From positions 36,388,400-36,452,399 of the forward strand of contig NC_041708.1 in assembly GCF_900700375.1 (NCBI RefSeq): a stretch of DNA of 64,000 nucleotides, read 5' to 3'. This document shows positions 42,171 through 54,700 of this stretch, in pieces. The notes below the pieces were generated by a model. It was not told where the DNA came from, searched no databases, and saw only the letters and a list, made by a program, of their open reading frames with translations. The DNA is from Denticeps clupeoides (lineage: Eukaryota > Chordata > Actinopteri > Clupeiformes > Denticipitidae). How positions within the stretch are numbered: the first letter of the stretch is position 1; each line of letters begins with the position of its first letter. The position numbers and the translations under genes were made by a program.

Positions 42171-42733
42171 CAAGATTTTACCATTTATTACAAACTGGTG
42201 TGTATATGAGAAAAGTTCCCAGGTGAATTCTACAGTGAAGAATAGTTTGGGCCAGACAGTTAATGCTTGATGCTATTTCTACACGTCCTGTTTTACCCTA
42301 AACAAGTGAGATTCCAGTGGCCCCAGTTTACCTGGTAAGAAATGACCATTCATCATAATCTAATGCGCAGTTCCCTATTAAAATGTTCAGTGAATACGGT
42401 GTAGGGCCAGACAAGTGACACTATTTATAATAGCTCAGCATTTAAAAGGTTTTTTATTTCATATAAGAATAATTTCCTGCAGTTCCCCCTACAGGAGTAG
42501 AGGTGGTACTGCAGCCTGCTGAGCGCCATTGAAGGTGAAACGGACGGTTCTACTAAGAAGTTTCAGCGTCCTGCGCTATTTTATAGTTAAATAACGCTGG
42601 ATTTCTCCTTTGTTCATTTGTTTAAATAAAATCTCCAGGTTTACCTGTAACAGGTAAGCGACGTCCTGCTCCTCAAAAGCGAAAGTTTCTCCATGACGCA
42701 GTTTCTGAAGTAAAAGCCAGTCCGGATTTTACG

Positions 42734-45700
42734 ATGGACGAACTGAACCCCAGCAGCGGTGAGTAACTTCATGTTCGGGGACCAGACGTCTTCGTTTCTT
42801 CTACCTGAGACCTGGAAATTGCGTCCGGCCGGGTTTTTAATAATTATTCGGCTTTTTAAGTTGCTTAAACATTCGTTACGTCATGGGAATTCTCGAGCTG
42901 GTCGAAGTATCACTGGCAAAAATTAACTGGTAATTAAAATAATGATAGTTATGAGTGATTTTTTTAATAACTCATTCATCTTGCAGTCTATATGCTGTAG
43001 CTACGGGCTCCGCGGTGTGGAGAGTAAAGACGCTTGACACAGTAGCTTGCAGAAGACTTTATTTGCTAGTACCAATCAGGTACCAGCAGAGCAACAGGAG
43101 AGGCATTCACCCTAGATCATTATACGCCGCCATGCCTGCTCCAGTCACTCCCCACTACCAGGCAACTGCCCACTATGGGCAGTGGTGGCCTAGTGGTTAA
43201 GGAAGCGGCCCCGTAATCAGAAGGTTGCTGTACCACTGAGCAAAGCACCGTCCCCACACACTGCTCCCCGGGCGCCTGTCATGGCTGCCCACTGCTCACT
43301 CAGGGTGATGGGTTAAATGCAGAGGACAAATTTCACTGTGTGCACTGTGTGCTGCTGTGTATCACGTGTGACAATCACTTCACTTTCACTAAATCCCCCA
43401 ATACTCACCCCCAATACAACTTTTACTTCACTCACCCCAGAGGTGGCCCTTATGCTAATCAGGCCAGCCCTATTGGCTGCCAATGCTACAATACTGTAGT
43501 GAACGGGTTGCGTGATGGGGAGAGAAGAGACGTTGACTCAGTGGAGTAGCTCAGAGGTGCCTTTTATTAGCCAGCACCTTTTGAACAGGTACCAGCACAA
43601 GAGGTGAACAGCCGGGCAACAGGAGTGGCATCAAACCGAGATCATAAATCCATGTGCCCTCTGTATTTAACGCTTGTACGTGTCCTCTGTAACGCATCAC
43701 GCTTGGTGAGCTGTGGGCAGCCATGACAGGCGCCCGGGGAGCAGTGTGTGGGGACAGTTGTGTCGGGATTCGAACCAGCAACCTTCAGATTATGGGTACT
43801 CGCTAGGCCACAGCTGCCCCATTATTTGCCCATTTGCCCCCTCTTATTTGCTCCTTTTTCTGTTTAATGGAAAAATAAAAGCAGGTTTACAGACAAACAA
43901 TTTGTATATATTTATGTATGTTTGTGTATATTGCAAACAACTGTCTACATACACACAAACATAAATCAGTGTTACAATATATATCATTCCAGTACTTGTA
44001 CCACTATACCAGGACCATTACACCTGAACCAGATGACACAATATACCAGTATAAAAAGTATAAAAACTTGTTACAGTTTCCCTAAAACTGTCCTGAAGAA
44101 TGAACAGTCTCTCTCTCTCTACCTCTCTCTCTCTCTTTCTTATTTTCTCTCTCGACAGGTTTAGGGGACTCTGTGTCTAAAATGAGTCTCTGTGGGAACG
44201 GTGAGGAGGGGGTCACTGGTCCCCATCAAACACACAGACCAGAGTCTCCAGTGTCCAGCTGTGTGTCTATGAAGAGTGACCGGTCCATGGGTTTTCCTCC
44301 TAACTTCAGTGGAGATTCCCTCCAGTGATCAGAGGTGAGGAACAGATTGTGGAGTTTGGTGAATTGAATGACAGGGTTCCTACGGTCATTAAAAACCTGG
44401 AAAAGTCATGGAATTTAAAAAGTAGATTTTCCAGGTCTTGAAAAGTTTTGGAATACAGAAAAACATACAAAATTCTGAAAAAGTCATTGAAATCTGATCG
44501 ACACATGAATGAATATTGAAGTATATATTTCCCGTAAGACTGTGCGAGAAACGTTTAAAACTAGCGCAGGTAGTAGTAACTATAGTCACGTTGTACTGTG
44601 TGCAAAGTTTTTATATTCCAGCACGCCCACAGCTGCATATCTCCCTTTAAAAATCATGTAAATTAAATCTGAGATCTTTGTTCGAAACTAATGGGGCCCA
44701 TTTTACTCGATCTCGGGCAGTCAGGTAATGCGTTTTGAGTAACGATGCTAAAGTGAGATGGAGGCTATGTAGCTTCAGGAAATTGCGTTTTGGTTGCACC
44801 GCGAAAGCAAAGCCTGAGATTTTCAGGATTTCTTTCCCTCCTGTCTTGCCAAACATCACACAAAGCAGATCTATACCGTAAACCTTACAAAAGCAGGGCC
44901 AAGTGTCTTTCTCCATTGACATTTGACCTGAAGAATACAATTCTGGACATGTAGTAAAAGATAATAAAGAATAGGTCTTTAGTTCTGTTAAAAGCACTCC
45001 TCTGAAAATTTAATAATACTGAATACTGAAATTTTGTAGTATGTATGTAGTTGTGGATATTACATTCATTTAATTAAATGAAGTTTAAAACATCTTTCCT
45101 GTAACATCAACCGAATCCAGTTTAAAAAAAAAAAAAAATTTCTGCTTCTCACAATTATATCATGGAAAATATATTCTGCAGGAATACGTACACATTTAAT
45201 AAAATATTTCACACAAGTTCATGCATCTTGCTTTGCCTCCATAATTAATTATTTTAGTTATACTGTCACCTTCCTCCTAGACCAGGAGTCGGCAATCCGC
45301 GGCAATCTGTATGCAGCTTTTTCATCCTGACGCGGCTCCCTGTGACTTTGTAAAATAAATAATAATTTACGTATATTATATTTTTAGTCATTGTTTTTTT
45401 ATTATAGTTAGAAATGTGAAGGTTATTCAGATCTTATAACATGAAAATGCGATGTGTTTAATTTTTTGTCACACAAAATATGCTGTACACAAATGCTGTA
45501 TACATGTATGCCCGCCACCCTGCCTGACCACCACACCACAGCTTTTAATCAGCTTGTTCAGTTAGAGTAGCATTTAGTGATGTCTCTTGGGGTGAGTAAA
45601 CAGTTGTTTGCAGTATTTTGTGTTTAGCATTATTTTAGCATAATTAGCATAATCAACAAAGAAAATTAAATAAACAAGAATTTATGTCCAATTTTTATTA

Positions 45701-48700
45701 AACAGGAACAAGCGCTATAATGTGATTTAAGAACAGTGTTGTCTGCTTCCTGTATTTACCTTAGTTGATCCCGCAGTGATATATCTGGCCAGTCAGCAGA
45801 TAGAAAGTTCTTGGGTGATTCAAAGCGATTCATTTTGTCTCGCTCTGATTTTTCCCGTGTGAAAGGAAACTGAACCAAGATGGAAATTATATTATGTTCA
45901 AAATTAACCAACTGATTCGGACCAAAGCAAATGTCCTAACATATGAAAGCGCCCAGAGACACAAAAACACAACCAGCCACACCAATCCCCAGGGGCACTG
46001 GGACGTAGACACTACACACAATATCTCAGTCAAATAAGTAATTAAGGTGGAGATGTACCGGGAGTGTATTTCTCTACATTTACATTTACAGCATTTATCA
46101 GACGCCCTTATCCAGAGCGACTTACAATCAGTATTTACAGGGACAGTCTCCCTGGAGTGTCTTGCTCAGGGACACAATGGTAGTAAGTGGGATTTGAACC
46201 CGGGTCTTCTGGTTCACAGGCGAGTGTCTTACCCACTAGACTACTACCACCTCTAAATGTTTGCTTTGTGTCTTTTATTTTCTTATTTTCTAAATACTTT
46301 TATTTTGGTTACCTGTATTCTGGTCAGGGTGAGAGGGAATAGTGACAATCTGGGTATTTAATTAATTGTGGAATATCTAAGTGTGGTAGTGTTTTGTAAA
46401 AAAAACTGTATGGTGCCCTTGGGTTAGTGGGTTAGGGACCCGATTCCTTTCTCTTTAACACATGGCGTGGGCTATAAGATTGATAGGCGCAGGAGGGAGA
46501 TGTGATGTTGTGACGCGATATGTCATCTAGTGTCATCTAGTCATTTGCTGTTTGAGGAGCAAAATAAAAATACAACAACAACAACAACAACATTTATTTC
46601 TTATATAGCCCAAAATCACATACAGTATGTCTCAATGGGCTTTGACAGGCCCTACAGTTGACACCCCCCACACTTGACCCTTCTGCACACAAGGAAAAAC
46701 TCCACACAAAAAAAACTCTAGGAGAGAGAAAAAAAGAAAGGAAGAAACGTTGGGAAGGAGTGATACAGAGTGACCCCCCTTCCAGGGTAGAGTGAGCCTG
46801 CAAATGGTGTCAGTGCAGGGTTGGATATGATATAATGATAAGTCCTACGGTTGTAGGGTTGGAGAAGTCCAGGATGTAGTCAGTGTCATGGTCTAGATTA
46901 CGTGTCCATAATGATGTTACTGGTCCATTTGAAGATCCCTGAAGCTGTAGTTGTAACGGTGGTGGTGGCTGTGGTGACCCTCTGGTTTGTTTCATGTTTT
47001 GTCCAAGCAGTTGTCAGGAACCAGGATTTATTTGCTGGTCTGATCACTGGGGTCTGCCAGTAGTCTGGGTGCTTGATTCCGTGTCTCGCAGAAAAACAAA
47101 CAGAAGCAGCGGCAGACAGTTGCACTGTACGACCGATACTGAAATATGTGGTTATAGTGGTATATTGGTGCTACAGTGGCCCGGTACCCTAACTAGGACA
47201 GCCTAACTAGGGTGAATTTAACTTTGTCTGTGTCTAACAGGGGGACTCTGTGATAAACTGGACTTTATAATTGACACTGCGTCAAAATCAAGTGAAATGA
47301 GGGTCTAGGACTTTAGCAAAAAGCCAGAGAAAACAGATAGGTTTTGAGATTGTGTCTGAATCCCGAACACTGACAGGCAAGCTGTTCCACAACTGCGGAG
47401 CTCTATAGGAGAAAAACACAACACAGAAGAAGAACCGCTACACAACATAACAAATGTGAAAATTCTGCTGTAACATAAATGTAATAGAGATATGTTCTGA
47501 ACATATGAGGTAGTTTGTTTTTGTCAGTTCAGAGTGGAAAGTCCCTGAGTGTTCAGGTGTCTGATGGTCTGTGGAATGAAGCTGTTGCAGAGTCTGGCAG
47601 TGAGGGCCTGAATGCTTCCGTACGTTTTTCCAGATGGTAAGAGGGTGAGATGTGCATATGAGGGGTGTGTAGAGTCCTTCACAATGGCGGTTGCTTCCCT
47701 GATGCAGCGTGTGTTGTAAATGTGGATTGTGGATGGAAGAGAGACTCCGATGATCTTCTCAGCTGTCCTTACTATCTGCTGTACGGTCTCATGGTCCAAT
47801 ATGATGCAGTTCCCAAACCAGACATTTACATTTGCAGCATTTATCAGACGCCCTTATCCAGAGTGACTTACAATCAGAAGTTACAGGGACAGTCACCCTG
47901 GAGAAATTTAGGGTTATGTGTCTTGCTCTGGGACACAATGGTAGTAAGTGGGATTTGAACCTGGGTCTTCTGGTTCATAGGTGAGTGTCTAACCCACTAG
48001 GCCACTACCACCCATCAGACAGTTGTAAGCTGGTCAGAAAACTCTCAATAGTCCCTCTATAGAAGGTGATGAGGATTGGTGATGGAGATGTGCTTTCCTC
48101 AGTCTCCGCAGGAAGTAGAGTCTGCTGGGCTTTCTTGGCAGTTGACCTGGTGTTGAGAGTCCAGGAGATGTTCTCCTCTAGACCAAGGGTTGTGTTCTTG
48201 ATGATCTCCATAAAAATTAAATCAATGTTCAGTGGAGATTGGTCTATCCATTCTTTTCTGAAGTCAACAATAATCTCTTTAAGTTTTGTCCACAGATTGT
48301 TGACCTTACACCAGTCCGTCAGTCATTGTGCCTCCTCTCTGTATGCTGACTCAACATTCTTGCTTATGAGACCCACCACGGTTGTGTCATCGACATGATT
48401 TTGGAGCTGTGCATTAGGAACTCTTTATTCCTCAGAGGCCAAGACTGCAAGGCCAACATTGTACAATTAAATGAACTTAAACACAAAATGGCTCCTACAA
48501 ACAATATCTACAAATTAGACTAAGTAGTATTGTGTAGTAATAATGTCAGAGAACAAGTGTTGCTCTGGTGCTGCAGTTCAGCTGGATATGAGGGTAGGAA
48601 ACGTTTTTCTGTCTTGTCGGCTGGTTCTGGTCTAATCACTAGTCTGCCAGAGGGAAGGAGTTTAAGAAGATGGTTTTTACTGTTCTAGAGGTCTGAAATT

Positions 48701-51700
48701 AATTTCCTGCCCATTTCTTCTCCGGTCATCTCCAGAGTCTGGATTATTCTTACTTCACCAGAACACCATTCACTCAACCTCCTACCAATATGCATCAATA
48801 TTATCATTCAAATCAGCCTTTACACACTAGATTTCTTCACACAATAACTACTTGTAATTTGCTATTTATTTTGGTAAATAATTTGACATTTAAAAATTGC
48901 TGTATGATAATTTACATATAAAGACGAGTCAATAGTGTCAATCTGAGGTGTTGAGGGTTCTCACTGTCCTTCTGTGTGTCTGCATTGTGTGGAGGACTGG
49001 AACACACACAGCTCCATCAGGACACCAGAACCTGATAACCAACGACCCGACCATCAACAGGAGCAGAGACACAAGTACGACTTTTATTACTTTTCACCTG
49101 AATATGTCGACTGGTGCTGCTGTAATTCCAGTTATAACACGTGTCCAGTAATCAATGTGGTGTGAAGCCAGTCCATCATTTATTTCCTTGGAACTTGGAA
49201 CAAATTACAGTCTGGTGATTGTTTAGATGAATTTTAAACACCAATTGTCATTTTTAGGCTATTAGTAACAAAAAAGGCAATAAAACACAATATGAAACTG
49301 TAAAACCTTCAACAAAAGGACCAATCACAGCCACCAATATACATATAGGTGAACATCTGGCTTAAAACCCAGAATTTTCTTGATTCTTCTAACTGTCTGT
49401 GGATGTTGTTCTTCATTACCAGATCCTGATGTTGTCCTACAGAGAGTCCTGGAGACTCATAAATCCAGTATGAAGAGGAAGGTGGAGCACATATGTGAAG
49501 ACATCATAAATCCGGAGAACCAGACCCTCCTGAAGAGCATCTACACAGAGCTCTACATCACAGAGGGAGAGAGTGAAGGGGTGAATAAAGAACATGAGGT
49601 TCAGCAGATAGAAGCAGCACACAGGAGAAGAAGACAAGACATGCCCATCAACTGTAATGACATCTTTAAAGCCTCACCTGGACAAGAGAAGCACATCAGA
49701 ACTGTGATGACCAAGGGTGTTGCTGGAATAGGAAAAACTGTGTCTGTGCACAAGTTCATCCTGGACTGGGCAGAAGGAGCAGCAAACCAAGACGTAGATT
49801 TCATCTTCCTGCTTCCTTTCAGGGGAATGAATTTGGTTAAAGATGAAGGGTACAGTCTTCATCAGCTTCTGCTGGACTTCCACCCTGAGCTTAAGGAGCT
49901 GGAGGACACACAGAAATATGAGGGCTGTAAGATGATCTTCATCTTTGATGGTCTGGATGAAAGCAGAATTCAGCTGAATTTTCACATTCAGAAACAGAAG
50001 CTGTGTGACGTCACACAGACATCATCAGTGGGCGTGGTCATAACAAACCTCATTCAAGGGAACCTCCTCCCCTCGGCTCTCATATGGATTACATCACGAC
50101 CAGCAGCAGCCAATCAGATTCCTGCTCAACACATCAGCCAGGTAACAGAAGTGAGAGGCTTCAATGACCCTCAGAAGGAGGAGTTCTTCAGGAAGAGGAT
50201 CAGAGATGAGACCCAAGCCAACAAAATCATCTCCCACATGAAGACATCAAGGAGCCTCTATGTCATGTGTCACATCCCCATCTTCTGCTGGATCTTAGCC
50301 ACTGTTCTTCAGGAAGTGCTGGTCCAGGACGACAGTAAAGAAATCCCCAGAACTCTGACTGAGATGTTCACCCATTTCCTGATCATCCAGACCAACATGA
50401 AGAACCAGAAGTACGATGAGAGGAGTGAGATGGACAGACAGAAGCTCCTGCAGTCAAATAAAGAGGTTGTTCTGAAACTGGCTAAACTGGCCTTCAACCA
50501 GCTGGAGAAGGGAAACCTCTTGTTTTATGAAGAAGACCTGAGAGAGTGTGGAATAGACATCACTGTTGCCTCAGTCTACTCTGGGATGTGCACTGAGATC
50601 TTTAAGGAGGAATCTGTGTTTCAGCAGAAGAAGATCTACTGCTTTGTGCATCTGACCATCCAGGAGTTTCTTGCTGCTTTCTGGGTGTTTTACTGCTATC
50701 TGAGCAACGACATGGAGAAACTGGAGACTTTTCTTACAAGACAGAAGAAAGTCTCACTGGATGATCTGCTGAAAGCTGCTGTTGATAAATCCCTACAGAG
50801 TGAGAACGGACATCTGGATCTTTTCCTCCGTTTTCTTCTGGGAATTTCACTGGAGTCCAACCAGGAAATTCTACAAGGTCTCCTGCCCCAAACAGAGAGC
50901 AGCTCAGAGAGTCTCCAGAGAACAAGTCAGTACATCAAGAAGAAAATGAACAATCAGAACACACGCAAAATTGTCTTGACTAAGTTGTTTGGAAAAAAGT
51001 ACATCTCCACTGAAAGAGCCATGAATCTTCTGCTCTGCCTGCTTGAGATGAAAGACTCTTCACTGCATGAGGAGATTGATGTGTTGGTGAAATCAGGTGA
51101 AAATCTCTCACCTGCTCACTGCTCAGTACTGGCCTACATGATCCTGGTATCAGAGGATGTTCTGGATGAGTTCGACCTGAAGAACTACAAGACAGATGAT
51201 GGTGGCCGTGAGAGACTGATGATCTCAGTGAGGAACTGCAGAAAGGCTCGGTGAGTTCCTGACTGAGGATCTTTCAGTCTTACAGTTTATATTATAAATT
51301 TGCTGTTTATGCTGAACACAGCCCCACTGCATACAGCGTCCAGTAAGGACCAACAGTCACTACAGATGAAATGATCAATCAAATATCATGTAACACACAG
51401 CTGTAAATATGATGGACATCTTCTCTGTCTTTACAGGCTGGGTGGATGTAACCTCACTGCTTCGTCCTGTAAGACTGTAGCAGCAGCTCTCCAGTCACCA
51501 GACTCACATCTGACTGATCTGGACCTGAGTAACAACAAGATCCTGGATTCAGGAGTGGAACACATCTGTGTAGGACTGGAGTCTTCATGCTGTAAACTGG
51601 AGACTCTCAGGTTGGTACAAGACTAACATGAACTTTGTTCGAATAATAGATTAAGAGTGTAAAGGGTCAAACCAAAAGTCAGATCATCTGAAGTATTTTT

Positions 51701-54700
51701 TATTGTTTACTCATAAATTTTTTACTTGTAAAAATGAATATTTGTATCTGTACATGTATTTTTCTTGTTTCTCTAGAATGTTGGATTTCTCCTTTTTTAT
51801 AAACTGATCCAAGTCCCAGATTATAGAGATCATACTTAGAAACCAGGGATAATTCTAGGACCTAGATACATGTCTTCATGACTTTATCTCTTGTAGGTTA
51901 GACTGTTTCAGTTCTCTCTCCAGACAGCTGCTGTAACTTGTTCTAAATTCAGATGTTAGAATCCTAACAAACACCAATAGGAGAGAGAACATGAGTCCAG
52001 ATCTTCTCACATCCCTGCACAATGCTGAATGGTTTAGATATGAAAAATATTTTTAAAACGTGTGAGGAACACAAGCCTGGTAGGTCTGGTAGATCAGTTG
52101 GGACAATGGGTCAAATAGTAAAACAATGTTTTTAGTAGACTCTGCTTCTACAGATTTGTGCAGATATGTGCATACAAGTTTAATTCATAGACTTGTATGT
52201 ATCATCATGTTTATTCCAGGCTATGTGACTGTTCCCTCTCAGCTGTGAGCGGTTCAGCTCTGTCCTCAGCTCTCAGATCAAACTCCTCACGTCTGAGACA
52301 CCTGGACCTGAGTAACAATAATCTGCAGGATTCAGGAATGAAACTTCTCTCTACAGCACTGGAGGATCCACACTGTAAACTGGAGACTCTACGGTGAGTG
52401 TTGTATTTATTATATTTTATGTCATGACTCTGGTGGTTTTCATTTAATTTTCATTCATTTTCATCTTTAAAACATTTTTAATAGTAAATTATACATTACT
52501 TTTTGCATCTGAAAAATGATAAAATCAAGTCGGAACCTCAGTTGATGCACAGACTTATAATATATGTGTTACTTATAATACCAGGGCGCCATCAAAAATG
52601 TATCATGTCTGTCTAGGAGGTTCTGAGTAGACAGAAAAGCTCTGGAGCTCATCAGTGTTGAGGACCATCAAGGGCAGGGTGTTTACCTGAGTGTAGAGAC
52701 AGAAAGGCAGAAGAAAGGTTAAAGTAAGACAAACAATTAAATAATAAGATAGTCATAATAGTCACTTCTGTTGCAGCTTCTGAAGAGCAGTTTGTATCTT
52801 CTGATGTTTTTTAATCTGCTGTCTTCATATTCTGATGTTTCATCATGTTTCTTCCAGGCTGTGGCACTGTTCCCTCTCAGCTGGTTGCTGTTCAGCTCTG
52901 TCCTCAGCTCTCCGATCAAACTCGTCAGGTCTGAGACTCCTGGACCTGAGTATCAATAATCTGCAGGATTCAGGATTGGAACTTCTGTCTACAGCACTGG
53001 AGGATCCACACTGTAAACTGGAGACACTACGGTGAGACGTACAATCAGTAATAACAGGGACAGGTCAGAATCAGAATCAGAAAAACTTTATTTTATCTGG
53101 AGGAAATTAGTCCAGTTTTTTGGAGAGTTACTGTGTGCGTGTCACTTTAAAGTGGAAAGTCCCTGAGTGTTCAGGTGTCTGGTCTGTGGGTCTGTGGGAT
53201 GAAGCTGTTGGACAGTCTGGCAGTGAGGGTCCGAATGCTTTCTTACCTTTTTTTCTGATAGTAGGAGGGTGAAGAGTGCATGTGAGGGTGGTGTAGAGTC
53301 CTTCACAAGGCTGCTGGCTTTCCTGATGCAGCGTCTTGCTCAGGGACACAGTGGTAGTAAGTGGGGTTTGAACCTGTGACAGTTTTGTGGTCTTCTGGTT
53401 TATATGTGAGTGTGTTACCCACTAGGCTACTTACACCCTCTGTTTCATCCCGGACCCTCCGGTGACCACTTACTGCACCCCCGGTTGGTGCCTTCTGGTG
53501 ACGTGCAGCCCCTGCCGCTGCATGTCCCCCTGATGCTTCCTGCGTTGCTCCCTGCCCCGCGCAGGAAGGCGGTCCCTGCGGCAACGGTTTACTGCACCCC
53601 TGGATGGTGCCTTCTGGGCACATGCAGCCCCTCTCGCTGCATGACCATGCTGACAGTGTGACCAGCTTCCCACCCTGCACCGCGCAGGGAGGGTGTCCCG
53701 GACCATCTGGCGACCGTTTACTGCACCCCTGGGTGGTGCCTTCTGGGCACATGCAACCCCTGTCGCTGCATGTCCATGCTGACAGTGTGACCAGCTACCC
53801 TCCCTGCACCACGCAGGGAGGTGGTCTCGTACTCTCCGGCGACCGTTTACTGCACCTCAGGGTGGTGCCTTCTGGCCACATGTAGGCCCTCTTGCTGAAC
53901 GTCCCTTCTGCCAGTGTGGGGGCCTTTCCAGACTATCCGCTCAGGTCCTTCTGCATCCGTTGGGACAAGCAGGTCCTCTACCTGACTGTCCCAGCTGGAT
54001 CCTCTTGCCTCCCAGTGGGCTTTGTGGTGCTACGCCCCCTGGAGGCAGACCCAGGCCCATACCTGGCCCGCCCTGCTTACTGGCTACCAGAGAACCCAGC
54101 ACTGTCCCCACGCACCCTCCCCTCAGGAGGAGCCCCCAAGCCGTACCACACCCCATCAAAAAAAAACTTTGGGGGAGCACTCCCCCTGGCTGGACAAAGG
54201 GGTATTTCTGGGCTCGCCCACCTTGCCCTGGACTGGCGCAGTCGGGTCAGGAATTTCCTCCCTGGGGTGCATCTCAACTGCACCCAATCATGACAATAAT
54301 ACAGGATTTGGAAAAAGACACATTGCTGACTAATGACAATAGTCATGACACCACAGAACCACTCTGATATTAATCACTGTAACATAAATAAGAATTACTC
54401 TAATTACAAATAAACAGTTATGAAAAGTGATTGAAAGTTAGAAGTTAATGTTCTTAATTCATCATGAAACACTTATTAATATACAGGAGAAAAAAAACTT
54501 CCAAATATCAGTATAAGCATAAATGATTAAAAGTAAATCTAAATATAAAATTGTATGAGTTTATCTACAGGTAAATACATTAGAACAGTAATAATCTGAA
54601 GTATCATCATATTTCTTCCAGGCTGTATGACTGTTCCCTCTCAGCTGGTTGCTGTTCAGCTCTGTCCTCAACTCTCAGATCAAACTCCTCACGTCTGAGA

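Larger units (their letters stand above)
37425..42440 (+). repeat. Local tandem repeat of about 165 bp, interrupted by two insertions
   Basis: About four diverged units share the order (aatcaagtgagattycagtggcc), cctggtaagaaattgac, attcataatccaacgcag, gggccagacaggtaac, ttctacacgtcctgttttacc. Unit 1 is about 37430-37593. Unit 2 runs 37594-37719 and resumes at 41888-41905. Unit 3 is about 41906-42299 with a SINE inside, and unit 4 about 42300-42430. The split of unit 2 marks the insertion at 37720-41887. Confidence 0.75.
44335..48994 (+). other. NLR B intron 2, repeat-filled
   Basis: A 4.66-kb intron that is entirely absent in copy A. It contains a hAT-like end (gaccaggagtcggcaa at 45280-45296), the palindromic repeat fragment near 45900-45955, SINE-like copies at 46076-46255 and 47823-48013, and a LINE fragment at 47524-48460. 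It also has a block at about 46577-47420 that starts (aac)n-atttatttcttatatagccc and looks like the tail of a fish retroposon. No host exon is recognised. Confidence 0.6.
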
